Positions 16,481-24,990 of a stretch of DNA of 59,434 bases are shown piece by piece. This DNA is from Clostridiales bacterium. Lineage in GTDB: Bacteria > Bacillota_A > Clostridia > Lachnospirales > Lachnospiraceae. The notes beneath the pieces are model-generated. The model was not told where the DNA came from. It made no database searches and saw only the letters and a program-made list of their open reading frames with translations. Location of the stretch: NCBI GenBank assembly GCA_030154385.1, contig JASKJZ010000001.1:1-59434 (forward strand), written 5' to 3'. The position numbers and the translations under genes are program-made. Positions within the stretch are counted from its first letter, which is position 1, and each line of letters starts with the position of its first letter.

Positions 16481-17413
16481 TTAGCAGGTATGTGAATTGA
16501 TAAATGTCAGGACATCTTCATAAACGGTTTCTTTGCCAAGCTCGTTTAATATTTCATGGCGATACTCGGGATATAATGTGTAAGAAAAATCGGTAAGATC
16601 TTGTTTTTGTAAGCGTTCCGCCACTTCCCTAAATCCCTTGCCATAATCACCGACGGGATCCATACTTCCGCTAATGAGAAAGAGTGGAAGCTTCTTAGGT
16701 AATTTTTGATACCACGCATCAGAGGATACATAGGAAAGCAAGAGAGATAAATCATAAAAGGCAGAACAGGTGAAGGTGAATATGCAGTAAGGGTCATTTC
16801 GATATCGATCGACAATCACTTCGTCTCTTGTGAGCCAATCTTTGTTGGTTCGTACGGAAGTGTATTTTTTATTGTAGGCGCCAAACATCAGATTATCTAG
16901 AAACTTGCTTCGATAACGTTCTCCTTTTACTCGTTTAATTAACCGAATTATAAGCTGTCCCATCGAAAGAGAAGGGTTACTGCCAGCGGTGCCGCAGATG
17001 ATGGCTCCATCGAGCATAGAACCATAAGTGGCAAGATAGGCTCTGGCAATAAACGAGCCCATGCTGTGACCAAATAAGAATATCGGAAGCTCCGGGTATT
17101 CCTCTTTGATTATTTGTGTCATATGGGCTAGATCTTCATATAGATATTTCCAACCATCCTTTGGTGCAAAGTAACCAAGACCATCGCGGTCCTTGGCACT
17201 ATTTTTATGCCCCAAATGGTCGTTTCCGCAGACTAAAATGCCATGTTCTGTCATAAAATCAATAAAATGATCGTAACGCTCCACATATTCGCACATACCA
17301 TGCGAAAGCTGTAGAACAGCCGTTGGAGGAAGTAATGGCCGATAGATATAATAGGTTATGGTATCGACCTTATTACTGCTTGAAAATGTGTGTACTTCTT
17401 TTTGAACCTTCAT
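16481..17413 (-). CDS. Alpha/beta hydrolase, monoacylglycerol lipase-like
   Basis: 310-residue cytoplasmic serine hydrolase of the lysophospholipase/serine aminopeptidase S33 type. Features are the oxyanion-region motif LSHGMCEYVERYDHF, the nucleophile elbow GHSMGS, an Asp in GSMDPVGDYGKG and the C-terminal His in EYRHEILNE. These complete a catalytic triad. It probably cleaves monoacyl lipids or esters; the substrate cannot be told. AGGGGG precedes the ATG. Stands alone, divergent from dtd. Confidence 0.82.
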   Translation of the reverse strand: MKVQKEVHTFSSSNKVDTITYYIYRPLLPPTAVLQLSHGMCEYVERYDHFIDFMTEHGILVCGNDHLGHKNSAKDRDGLGYFAPKDGWKYLYEDLAHMTQIIKEEYPELPIFLFGHSMGSFIARAYLATYGSMLDGAIICGTAGSNPSLSMGQLIIRLIKRVKGERYRSKFLDNLMFGAYNKKYTSVRTNKDWLTRDEVIVDRYRNDPYCIFTFTCSAFYDLSLLLSYVSSDAWYQKLPKKLPLFLISGSMDPVGDYGKGFREVAERLQKQDLTDFSYTLYPEYRHEILNELGKETVYEDVLTFINSHTC

Positions 17414-17538
17414 AAATAGTAAACCCCCTGTTACTTTTTCTTTATCGTACTCTCTGCTTTATGTTTTGTAAAGCAAATCTTGTGGTTCTTACCGAAACGT
17501 GTTAGGATAGAGAGAGGAAAAACAAGGAGGCTCTAAGC

Positions 17539-17994
17539 GTGAAGGTAGTGATCCAAAGAGTGAGTAAGGCAAGTGTTTGCGTAGAAGATGTGACAGTAGG
17601 ACAGATAGAAAAGGGTCTATTCGTGCTTGTAGGGATTGGAGAAGGAGATACGGAGGAGATTGTGGATCTTTATGTCGATAAAATCAGAAAGCTCCGTATT
17701 TTTGAGGATGAGCAGGGAAAAACAAATCGTTCCCTTGAGGATGTAGACGGGGAGCTGCTTGTGGTATCCCAGTTTACATTGTATGCCGATTGTAGAAAGG
17801 GAAATCGACCAAGCTTTACAAATGCGGCTGAGCCAACTTTGGCAAAGATGCTTTATGAGCGTTTTTTGTATACCTGTAAAGAGAGGCTTGGTAAGGTCGA
17901 GAGCGGGTGCTTTGGCGCCGACATGAAGGTTTCACTTGTAAATGAGGGTCCCTTTACCATTGTTCTTGATGATGCCTCCGTTTTAAAAAAGTAA
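17539..17994 (+). CDS. dtd: D-aminoacyl-tRNA deacylase
   Basis: 151 residues, full length for DTD, which hydrolyses D-amino acids (and glycine) mischarged on tRNA. Visible signatures are [15 protein letters not shown] and, near the C-terminus, NEGPFT, the Gly-cisPro motif that rejects L-substrates. Most homologues have GPVT, so Phe for Val is a mild deviation. GTG start at 17539 with AAGGAGG upstream. 22 bases separate it from the corA-like gene, so the two are probably one operon. Confidence 0.92.
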   Translation: MKVVIQRVSKASVCVEDVTVGQIEKGLFVLVGIGEGDTEEIVDLYVDKIRKLRIFEDEQGKTNRSLEDVDGELLVVSQFTLYADCRKGNRPSFTNAAEPTLAKMLYERFLYTCKERLGKVESGCFGADMKVSLVNEGPFTIVLDDASVLKK

Positions 17995-18016
17995 AAAGAG
18001 AAGGGAGATCAATCAT

Positions 18017-18961
18017 ATGAAAAAAATATATAAAACAGACAATGGGATACTTTCGGAGTGTTATGCATATGAACAGGGTGTCTGGATTGATCTGATTGCC
18101 CCCACATTGGATGAACTCACTGAAGTTGCAGAACGGTTTGATATCGATATGAATGATTTACGAGCGGCTCTTGATGATGAAGAAAGTTCCCGTGTTCAGT
18201 TGGAGGATGGCTATACACTGATTTTGCAAGATATTCCATTTGAAGAAATTCGAAATGAACAAAGGGCATATACCACGATACCGCTTGGTATTTTACTGGT
18301 GAATGATGCCATAATAACCGTTTGTGCCTATGAGACCATTATATTATCAAATTTTTATAATAATCGGGTGAAGGGTTTTAGTACCAAAAAGAAGATGCGT
18401 TTTGTTTATCAGATTTTGCTTCGTACGACAAATCTTTATCAGGCCTATTTGCGTTTAATTGATAAAAAGCGAAGTGAAATTGAAAAACGAGTTGGAAGCC
18501 AGACGACAGAGGATGAGGATTTGATCAACTTGCATGAGCTTGAGACGAACCTGGTCTATTTTGCTACTTCATTAAGTGCCAATAAGCTCGTGTTGGAGCG
18601 GCTCAACCGTTATGAGCGAATTAAACAATATCCGGAAGACCGTGAGCTCTTAGATGATGTCATGGTCGAAAATCGACAGGCAATCGAGATGACCAATATA
18701 TATCGTGATATCATTCACGGTACCAGAGATTTGGTATCTACCATTATTAACAACCGTTTGAATAACGTGATGAAATTTTTGACCTCGATTACGCTTGTGA
18801 TGGCGATTCCAACCATTATTTCGGGTATCTACGGAATGAATGTCAGCGGTAAATGGATGCCACTTGCGAATACGCCCTATGGATTTTTTATTATTTGCTT
18901 TTTGATTATCATTGTATGCGTGATTGCATTTTTTGTATTAAAGAGAAGAGAAATGCTATAG
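18017..18961 (+). CDS. corA: CorA family divalent cation transporter
   Basis: 314 residues. A soluble alpha/beta N-terminal domain and a long helical stalk lead to two C-terminal membrane helices. The signature YGMN (272-275) sits at the end of the first helix, forming the pore entrance of Mg2+/Co2+ channels of this family. The C-terminus is basic (KRREML), as usual. AGGGAG upstream. CorA of this shorter type also includes Zn exporters, so the ion is not certain. Confidence 0.88.
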   Translation: MKKIYKTDNGILSECYAYEQGVWIDLIAPTLDELTEVAERFDIDMNDLRAALDDEESSRVQLEDGYTLILQDIPFEEIRNEQRAYTTIPLGILLVNDAIITVCAYETIILSNFYNNRVKGFSTKKKMRFVYQILLRTTNLYQAYLRLIDKKRSEIEKRVGSQTTEDEDLINLHELETNLVYFATSLSANKLVLERLNRYERIKQYPEDRELLDDVMVENRQAIEMTNIYRDIIHGTRDLVSTIINNRLNNVMKFLTSITLVMAIPTIISGIYGMNVSGKWMPLANTPYGFFIICFLIIIVCVIAFFVLKRREML

Positions 18962-19009
18962 TTTTTTGAAGAATCGTCCGACATATAGAGTATAATAGGA
19001 AAGAAATGA

Positions 19010-22000
19010 GTGAGACTTATGACGGTAGCAACGATTCAGAGTTTAGAGAAACAAGGAAGTCTTCTCGCGCCATCAAAAATCACGGACGATAATAAATTAG
19101 ATATGATCATTCAACCGTCAAAGCAAGACGATGCGGTTGTTGTATCAAAGGGAGAGAATGAAACTAGAATTGATCCCTATTCAGAGGTACAAGGTGAAGC
19201 AAAGGAAAGCAAAGCAGAGTCAAAAAAGAAGGAAGATAATAGCGATAAGTCTGGGGATGAGAGGTTAAAGGATGCTTCCAATCAGATGACAGAGGCAGAT
19301 TATTGGGTCTTGCAGACAGAAGGAATTTCTATGGAAGCCTATGATGGCGAGCGTCTGGCAAAGGCGTTGGAACGAATCAAGGAAAACTACGAATTTCGTC
19401 AGGAGGCTGTGCGTTCTTTTGTTGCAGATAAAGAGCAAATGGAGGATACGGTAAAAAAAATAGCCATTGGGTGCAAGATAAGCGATCCAATGGCTAAAAA
19501 GCTTGCCCAAAAACTGGTTGATGCCAATATGCCTGTTACGGAGGAAAATATACAAAGTCTGATGGGGGCTCTTGGAATGTCAGGAGCGGTAACCAATATA
19601 TCAGAGGGAGCAAAGGTTTATCTGATTGATAATCAGGAAGCACCTACGATTGAAGCAATCTACTTTAGCCAGTATTCTGGGAGTACTACCGCTGCGTTTG
19701 CAGGGACTGCAAAGACGGCTGATGGGAATGATTTTGAGAGAGTAAAAAGTCAGGTTCAAAAGATTGTAGATGAAGCAGGGTTGTCCGATCCGGAATCCGC
19801 AATGGAAGATGCGAAATGGTTATATGAAAATAAACTGCCAATTACGGAGGAATCTTTGTCCACCTTACAAGCAGTGAATAAGCTAAAAGGGAAGGCAGAC
19901 GAGGATTTCTTGCTGGATAAAATGATAACGGCAATGAAAACGGGTAAAAAGCCAGAGGAAGCAAGTCTAGATGATACGAATGAAACCAAAGTTTTACAAG
20001 CAATGGAGGGGTATGAAAAGCTTTATGATGAAGTAAAGAATTCAAACGATATTGCTTCCATTACGGCAACCCGAAAGCTCGAAGAGATTCGTTTAAAGAT
20101 GACAAAGGATGCTGGACTAGCCCTTTTATCAAAGGGAATTACGCTCGATACGGATCACCTGGAGCAAGTAGTAGAGGGACTAAAGCAGCTAGAAGCGGAT
20201 TACTATAAGGGGCTCTTTTCGGAAGCCTCTTATGAGGCGTATTCAAATCAGATTGCGCTGCTAAAGGAGACTACACAAACATTAAAAGAGGTGGGAGAAG
20301 CTCCCGCTTATGTATTAGGAGCGACACTGAATCGCCGCAGTATTCAGACTCTGGAAGAATTTCATGAGGCTTCCAGCAGCATGAAGGCGACGCTTGACGA
20401 GGCGAAGGTCGCTTATGATACCGTTAAGACAGAGCCTCGTTCTGATATGGGCGATTCCATAAAAAAAGCATTCCGAAATATTCCAGAGCTTTTAGAATCC
20501 ATGCAGCTTGAGGATAATCAGGAAAATGAAAGGGCAGTTCGTATTCTGGCATACAATCAGATGGATATAACAAAGGATTCGGTTGATGCAGTCAAGAGCT
20601 ACGATTCCAAGGTCAATCGCTTAATAAATGCATTAAAGCCGCCAGTGGTGGTAGAATTGATTCGCCAAGACAACAATCCGCTTACCATGAATATGGATGA
20701 ACTGACTCAAAAAGCCACAGCGATACAAAAAGAGTTAGGCGATGACGGAGAGCAAAAATACAGTGAATATTTATGGAAGCTTTCGCATACCGAAGGAATA
20801 AGTGAGAGTGAGAAAAGCAGCTACATCGGAATCTATCGGTTGTTGCAAAACGTGGAAAAGACGGATGGTGCGGCGATTGGAGCACTGCTTCAAAGTGGAA
20901 GAGAGCTCTCACTTAAAAATCTTTTGGGAGCGGTACGAACCAAAAATGCAGCGGGTATGGATGTTACCGTAGATGATACGCTTGGGGAGCTTAGCGAACT
21001 CAGTTTCTCCAAGGAGCGTATTGACGTACAGATTTTGGCAGGGTTTTCTAAGGATAGCCAGACCGCGGGGCAGGAGCAGGCAAATCAACAAGGAGAAGAG
21101 ATGATGACCTATTATCAGGAGATACTTTCTGATATTATGGAAGAAGTGACGCCCCAAAAGCTGCAGACCTTATTATCGGAAGGGTTGGATGGCGTTATGG
21201 AAATGAGCCTTGAGACCATGAAGGACTCCCTAACCGAAGTGATAGCAAGCAAGCAGGCGGATAAAGAATATGCTGCCTATCAACTGGAAACCCTTCGAAA
21301 AACGGCGAAAAACAGTGAGGAGGCAGTTTCTTTCCTTGAAAATTATAGCATTGAGCCAAATCTTCGCAATATTGTGACGACAAATGCTTTTTTTACAAAG
21401 GGAAAAAGTTTTTTTAAGGAAATGGATAAAAATGCCGATAATGAATACAGAGAGGTGATTTCTGGATTTTCGGATGCCGTGGAGGATGCGGACACCCTGC
21501 AGGGAGAGTACGAGGAAGTAGAGAAACAAATTGACCGTATGATTCGACAGGAATATGAAACCAATACGAAAGAAGAAACAACTGAGAGTATTGATCGGCT
21601 TCGCCTTTTGTCAAATGGCATTGCACTAGCCAAGCGACTGAGCAGCCAGGAATATTATCAGATTCCTATTTTAGAAGGCGAACAAATTGCAACCATGAAT
21701 CTTGTACTTCTAAAGGGGACTTCGGATAGTGGAAAGGTTTCGTTTCACCTTGATAGCGAAAAGGGTAGGATGGAAGGCGAGTTCCAGGTTAAGGAAAACG
21801 CGATAAAAGGATTTATCTTGTGTGATTCCAAGGACGGATTAGATGCTATGAATCAGGCAAAGAGTAGTATGGAAAGCGGCTTTACTAGGATTGGTCTTAA
21901 GGTTGGGCAAATTAGCATTGGATACGATAAAAAATCCGGGCTTTTTGCAATGCCAAAAGAAAAAAATGAGGAAACCTCGACGAATCAATTATATCAAGTC

Positions 22001-22051
22001 GCAAAGATTGCTGTGAAAGCCATAGCGAAGACACTCAATGATGGAAGATAG
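19010..22051 (+). CDS. Large uncharacterised protein upstream of flagellin (DUF6240-like)
   Basis: 1013 residues, acidic and mostly helical, with a charged low-complexity stretch at about 55-95 (KESKAESKKKEDNSDKSGDE type). Internal segments recur in form: short helical units ending in ITEESL or VTEENI (e.g. NMPVTEENIQSLMGAL, KLPITEESLSTLQAV). The last ~110 residues resemble the C-terminal domain of hook-length control proteins (VSFHLDSEKGRMEGEF). It fits the Lachnospiraceae DUF6240 type, from memory. No signal peptide. GTG 19010 is chosen because AGGAAAG precedes it. Only 20 bases separate it from the flagellin gene, so a flagellar export or assembly role is inferred, not shown. Confidence 0.55.
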   Translation: MRLMTVATIQSLEKQGSLLAPSKITDDNKLDMIIQPSKQDDAVVVSKGENETRIDPYSEVQGEAKESKAESKKKEDNSDKSGDERLKDASNQMTEADYWVLQTEGISMEAYDGERLAKALERIKENYEFRQEAVRSFVADKEQMEDTVKKIAIGCKISDPMAKKLAQKLVDANMPVTEENIQSLMGALGMSGAVTNISEGAKVYLIDNQEAPTIEAIYFSQYSGSTTAAFAGTAKTADGNDFERVKSQVQKIVDEAGLSDPESAMEDAKWLYENKLPITEESLSTLQAVNKLKGKADEDFLLDKMITAMKTGKKPEEASLDDTNETKVLQAMEGYEKLYDEVKNSNDIASITATRKLEEIRLKMTKDAGLALLSKGITLDTDHLEQVVEGLKQLEADYYKGLFSEASYEAYSNQIALLKETTQTLKEVGEAPAYVLGATLNRRSIQTLEEFHEASSSMKATLDEAKVAYDTVKTEPRSDMGDSIKKAFRNIPELLESMQLEDNQENERAVRILAYNQMDITKDSVDAVKSYDSKVNRLINALKPPVVVELIRQDNNPLTMNMDELTQKATAIQKELGDDGEQKYSEYLWKLSHTEGISESEKSSYIGIYRLLQNVEKTDGAAIGALLQSGRELSLKNLLGAVRTKNAAGMDVTVDDTLGELSELSFSKERIDVQILAGFSKDSQTAGQEQANQQGEEMMTYYQEILSDIMEEVTPQKLQTLLSEGLDGVMEMSLETMKDSLTEVIASKQADKEYAAYQLETLRKTAKNSEEAVSFLENYSIEPNLRNIVTTNAFFTKGKSFFKEMDKNADNEYREVISGFSDAVEDADTLQGEYEEVEKQIDRMIRQEYETNTKEETTESIDRLRLLSNGIALAKRLSSQEYYQIPILEGEQIATMNLVLLKGTSDSGKVSFHLDSEKGRMEGEFQVKENAIKGFILCDSKDGLDAMNQAKSSMESGFTRIGLKVGQISIGYDKKSGLFAMPKEKNEETSTNQLYQVAKIAVKAIAKTLNDGR

Positions 22052-22071
22052 AAAGGACACAGGTGTAAATT

Positions 22072-23472
22072 ATGAAAATAAATCATAACATGGCGGCTTT
22101 GGTAGCCAATGGACATTTGCAGCGTACGAACAGCGCACTTGATAAGAGCTTGGAACGCTTATCTTCGGGTTATCGTATTAATAAAGCGGCCGATGATGCT
22201 GCTGGCATGGCGATTTCTCAAAAAATGAAAACGCAGATTCGAGGACTTGATCAGTCCTCCAGGAATGCTTCCGATGGAATTTCCGTTATACAGACGGCAG
22301 AAGGAGCGCTCTCAGAGGTAGAAAGCATGCTGCAGCGTGCAAGAGAATTGTCCGTACAAGCCGTAAATGGAACCAATACCACAGAGGACCGGGAAGCAAT
22401 CCAGAGTGAAATCGATCAGCTTATGACTGAAATCGATCGAATTTCAACCGATACGGAATTTAATACCAAAACCTTATTAAATGGAGATGTAGACCGAAAG
22501 ACATATTCCAACAATACCAAAATTTCGCTTATTTCCCTTTCGGATTCAGTGGATTCAAAAGCCTACAATATGCAGGTGACCGCACTTGGTAGTGCTGCTA
22601 CTATAAAAGCTACTGCCGCTAGCACCTTAGCAGCAAATGTAACGGCAAGTGAAGCGGGAACGATTACCCTAAATGGAGAAAAGATAACCATTGCAGAAGG
22701 AGATTCTCCTACGCTTGTAAAGCAAAAGCTTCGCGATTTATGTGAGACCGTTGGTGCAAGTCTTAGTGAGGATGCATCTGGCATTTATACGATATCAACA
22801 AAACAGACAGGAGCGGATCAAAAACTGGAGTTTCAATGCTCGAACGCTACGTTAGCGACGGCGCTTGGACTCCCTGCTTCCGATACTCGAACTGGAACCG
22901 ATGCTAAAATTACGTTAGACCCAGATACGACATTACCTTCGACCTTTACCAATACAACCACCGTCATTATGAACGGAAATACCGCAACCATCAGCGATAA
23001 GAATGGGTTTGAAATGAAGGTAGAAATTGATTCTAGTATTACTCCACCTTCGGATGCGACGATTACCGTATTGGATGCAGGTCCTATGGTATTACAGATT
23101 GGAGCAAATGAGTCACAGACGATGTCGGTAAGTATACCAGAGGTTTCTACCAAGACATTGGGACTTGAAAATTTAAATGCCATGACAGGAGACCAGGCTT
23201 CCGAAGCCATCAGTCTGCTAGACGAAGCAATCAGTCAGGTCTCAGGGGTGCGTGCAAAGCTTGGAGCCTATCAAAATCGTTTGGATCATTCGATTGAAAG
23301 CCTGGATACCTCTTCACTTAATTTAACGGATGCACTGTCGCGTATTGAGGATGTCGACATGGCAGAGGAAATGGCCAATTATACACAAAAGAATGTATTG
23401 TCGCAGGCAGGTGTCTCCATGCTTTCGCAGGCAAATGAACGTCCTCAGACCATTTTGTCTTTGTTGCAATAA
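22072..23472 (+). CDS. hag: Flagellin
   Basis: 466 residues, the filament subunit exported through the flagellar type III system. The conserved D0/D1 N-terminus (MKINHNMAALVANGHLQRTN, LSSGYRINKAADDAAGMAIS) and C-terminus (IEDVDMAEEMANYTQKNVL, ending in LSLLQ) are intact. A central variable domain, about 140-375, is rich in Thr/Ala/Ser and beta-like, and contains a flagellin-IN-like segment (LNGEKITIAEGDSP). No separate promoter is obvious in the 20 bases after the upstream gene. AGGTG precedes the ATG. Confidence 0.93.
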   Translation: MKINHNMAALVANGHLQRTNSALDKSLERLSSGYRINKAADDAAGMAISQKMKTQIRGLDQSSRNASDGISVIQTAEGALSEVESMLQRARELSVQAVNGTNTTEDREAIQSEIDQLMTEIDRISTDTEFNTKTLLNGDVDRKTYSNNTKISLISLSDSVDSKAYNMQVTALGSAATIKATAASTLAANVTASEAGTITLNGEKITIAEGDSPTLVKQKLRDLCETVGASLSEDASGIYTISTKQTGADQKLEFQCSNATLATALGLPASDTRTGTDAKITLDPDTTLPSTFTNTTTVIMNGNTATISDKNGFEMKVEIDSSITPPSDATITVLDAGPMVLQIGANESQTMSVSIPEVSTKTLGLENLNAMTGDQASEAISLLDEAISQVSGVRAKLGAYQNRLDHSIESLDTSSLNLTDALSRIEDVDMAEEMANYTQKNVLSQAGVSMLSQANERPQTILSLLQ

Positions 23473-23488
23473 AGTTGGGTGGTAGAAT

Positions 23489-23968
23489 ATGGAACAAGAA
23501 AAATTAAATGCCTATAGTGCAAGGGTCACCCAAGCCAATAAGACAGAGTTAATTGTGATTAGCTATGAGATCTTGTTAGATAGTCTTGATTCTGCTAAGG
23601 AAGCACTTGAGCATGAGAAACACCATGAATTTTTAAAGGATATGAAGCGTGCACAAAAAATATTGCATGAATTAACGGGATCACTTAATTATCAATTCGC
23701 GCTTTCTATGGAACTGATGTCCTTGTATCGGTTTTGTGGAAGGTGTATTGTAAAGGCAATCTATCAAAAGAGTGCCTTGGAGCTTTTGGATATAAAAAAG
23801 GTGATTACACCGTTAAAAGAGGCATTTGAAGCACTTGCAAAAGAAGATACCAGTGAGGCTGTCATGCAAAATACACAGGCGATTTATGCAGGGCTGACCT
23901 ATGGAAAGCATGCATTAAATGAGGTATTTGTTAATATAAATGAGGCAAATCGAGGATTTCGGGCATAA
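23489..23968 (+). CDS. fliS: Flagellar export chaperone FliS-like protein
   Basis: 159 residues, all-helical, matching FliS: the N-terminal ARVTQANKTELIVISYEILLDSLDSA aligns with the usual segment that begins near residue 10, followed by helices around LYRFCGRCIVKAI. FliS caps the flagellin C-terminus to stop polymerisation in the cytoplasm. It is longer than the usual ~125-130 residues, with a C-terminal extension of about 30. Its place 16 bases after flagellin supports the call. Confidence 0.8.
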   Translation: MEQEKLNAYSARVTQANKTELIVISYEILLDSLDSAKEALEHEKHHEFLKDMKRAQKILHELTGSLNYQFALSMELMSLYRFCGRCIVKAIYQKSALELLDIKKVITPLKEAFEALAKEDTSEAVMQNTQAIYAGLTYGKHALNEVFVNINEANRGFRA

Positions 23969-23979
23969 TAGGAGGTGCC

Positions 23980-24969
23980 ATGGCTACAATTAAACAGATT
24001 GCAGATTATCTAGGCATTGCAGTCAGTACGGTCTCTAAGGGACTAAATGGTGCCAGCGATATTAGTGAAGAGACTAGACAACTTGTCTTAGATACTGCGG
24101 TTGAAATGGGATATCAAACAAAAAAGATGCGTAAGCCCGAAAATAAGAAGATCTGCATCTTTGTTGAAAATATGGATTATGAAAGCATAGATCAGTTTGG
24201 TTATGATATTATAACGGGTTTTCGAAAGGAAGCCATCAAGCGAGGTTGGGATATTACGATTATCCCGACCAATTTGCGGCTTCAAATGGCAGAAAAATAC
24301 GATTCTTATATGTTAAAGAATGGATTTAGCGGAGCTTTTTTAATTGGGTTCACCTTGCATGAGGATTGGATCAAGCAGTTACATGAAACAAATGTACCTA
24401 CGGTGCTTTTTGACAATTATATCGACTCAAATAATCATGTGGGATATGTTGGAACGGACAGCTTTGAAGGCATTCGTGAAGCGGTTTCTCACCTTGTCTC
24501 GCTTGGGCATAAGCGCATTGCTTTTTTGAATGGATCAAAAAATTCGATGGTCTCGCAACAGCGGCAGCTTGCTTTTGTTCAGAGCATGGAGGAATTTATG
24601 CGAAAACCAGAGGAAGCGCTGATGGAATATGGGTACTACGTGCCAGATTGTGCCAGGTACCATGTTCCAACCTTTCTGGAGCATGGAGCGACTGCAATTA
24701 TGTGTGCGAGTGACCTGATTGCAACGGGTGTTGTTTCGGAGATTGTAAAAAGAGGTCTTAGGGTACCAGAAGACATCAGTGTGATCGGGTTTGATGATCT
24801 TCCCATAGCAGCAAAGCAGACACCGGCACTTACAACAATACGCCAAGAGAGAACTGATCTTGGAAAGAGTGCGGTGTTATTGTTGGATGGATTGATGAGC
24901 GGAGTGTCCATTGGAAAAATATTACTTCGTGCGCAATTTATAAAAAGAGACTCTACCGGAAGCGTTTAA
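23980..24969 (+). CDS. LacI family transcriptional regulator
   Basis: 329 residues. N-terminal HTH (ATIKQIADYLGIAVSTVSKGLNG) with the hinge helix, then a periplasmic-binding-protein-like sugar domain (residues ~60-329; GLRVPEDISVIGFDDLPIA). The GAVSTVSKGLNG-type helix has KGLNG where most have RVLNG. The gene follows fliS by 11 bases, but its products are more likely linked to the carbohydrate genes behind it (fbp, malQ, glgP). AGGAGG precedes the ATG. Ligand unknown. Confidence 0.88.
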   Translation: MATIKQIADYLGIAVSTVSKGLNGASDISEETRQLVLDTAVEMGYQTKKMRKPENKKICIFVENMDYESIDQFGYDIITGFRKEAIKRGWDITIIPTNLRLQMAEKYDSYMLKNGFSGAFLIGFTLHEDWIKQLHETNVPTVLFDNYIDSNNHVGYVGTDSFEGIREAVSHLVSLGHKRIAFLNGSKNSMVSQQRQLAFVQSMEEFMRKPEEALMEYGYYVPDCARYHVPTFLEHGATAIMCASDLIATGVVSEIVKRGLRVPEDISVIGFDDLPIAAKQTPALTTIRQERTDLGKSAVLLLDGLMSGVSIGKILLRAQFIKRDSTGSV

Positions 24970-24990
24970 CGCCCAGGTAGAGTCTCTTTT
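24943..24990. terminator. Bidirectional terminator overlapping two gene ends
   Basis: Perfect 15-bp stem AAAAGAGACTCTACC / GGTAGAGTCTCTTTT with an 18-base loop that itself holds GCGTT/AACGC. The stop codons of the LacI gene (+) and of fbp (-) lie within the loop, so both reading frames end inside the hairpin. Confidence 0.85.
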
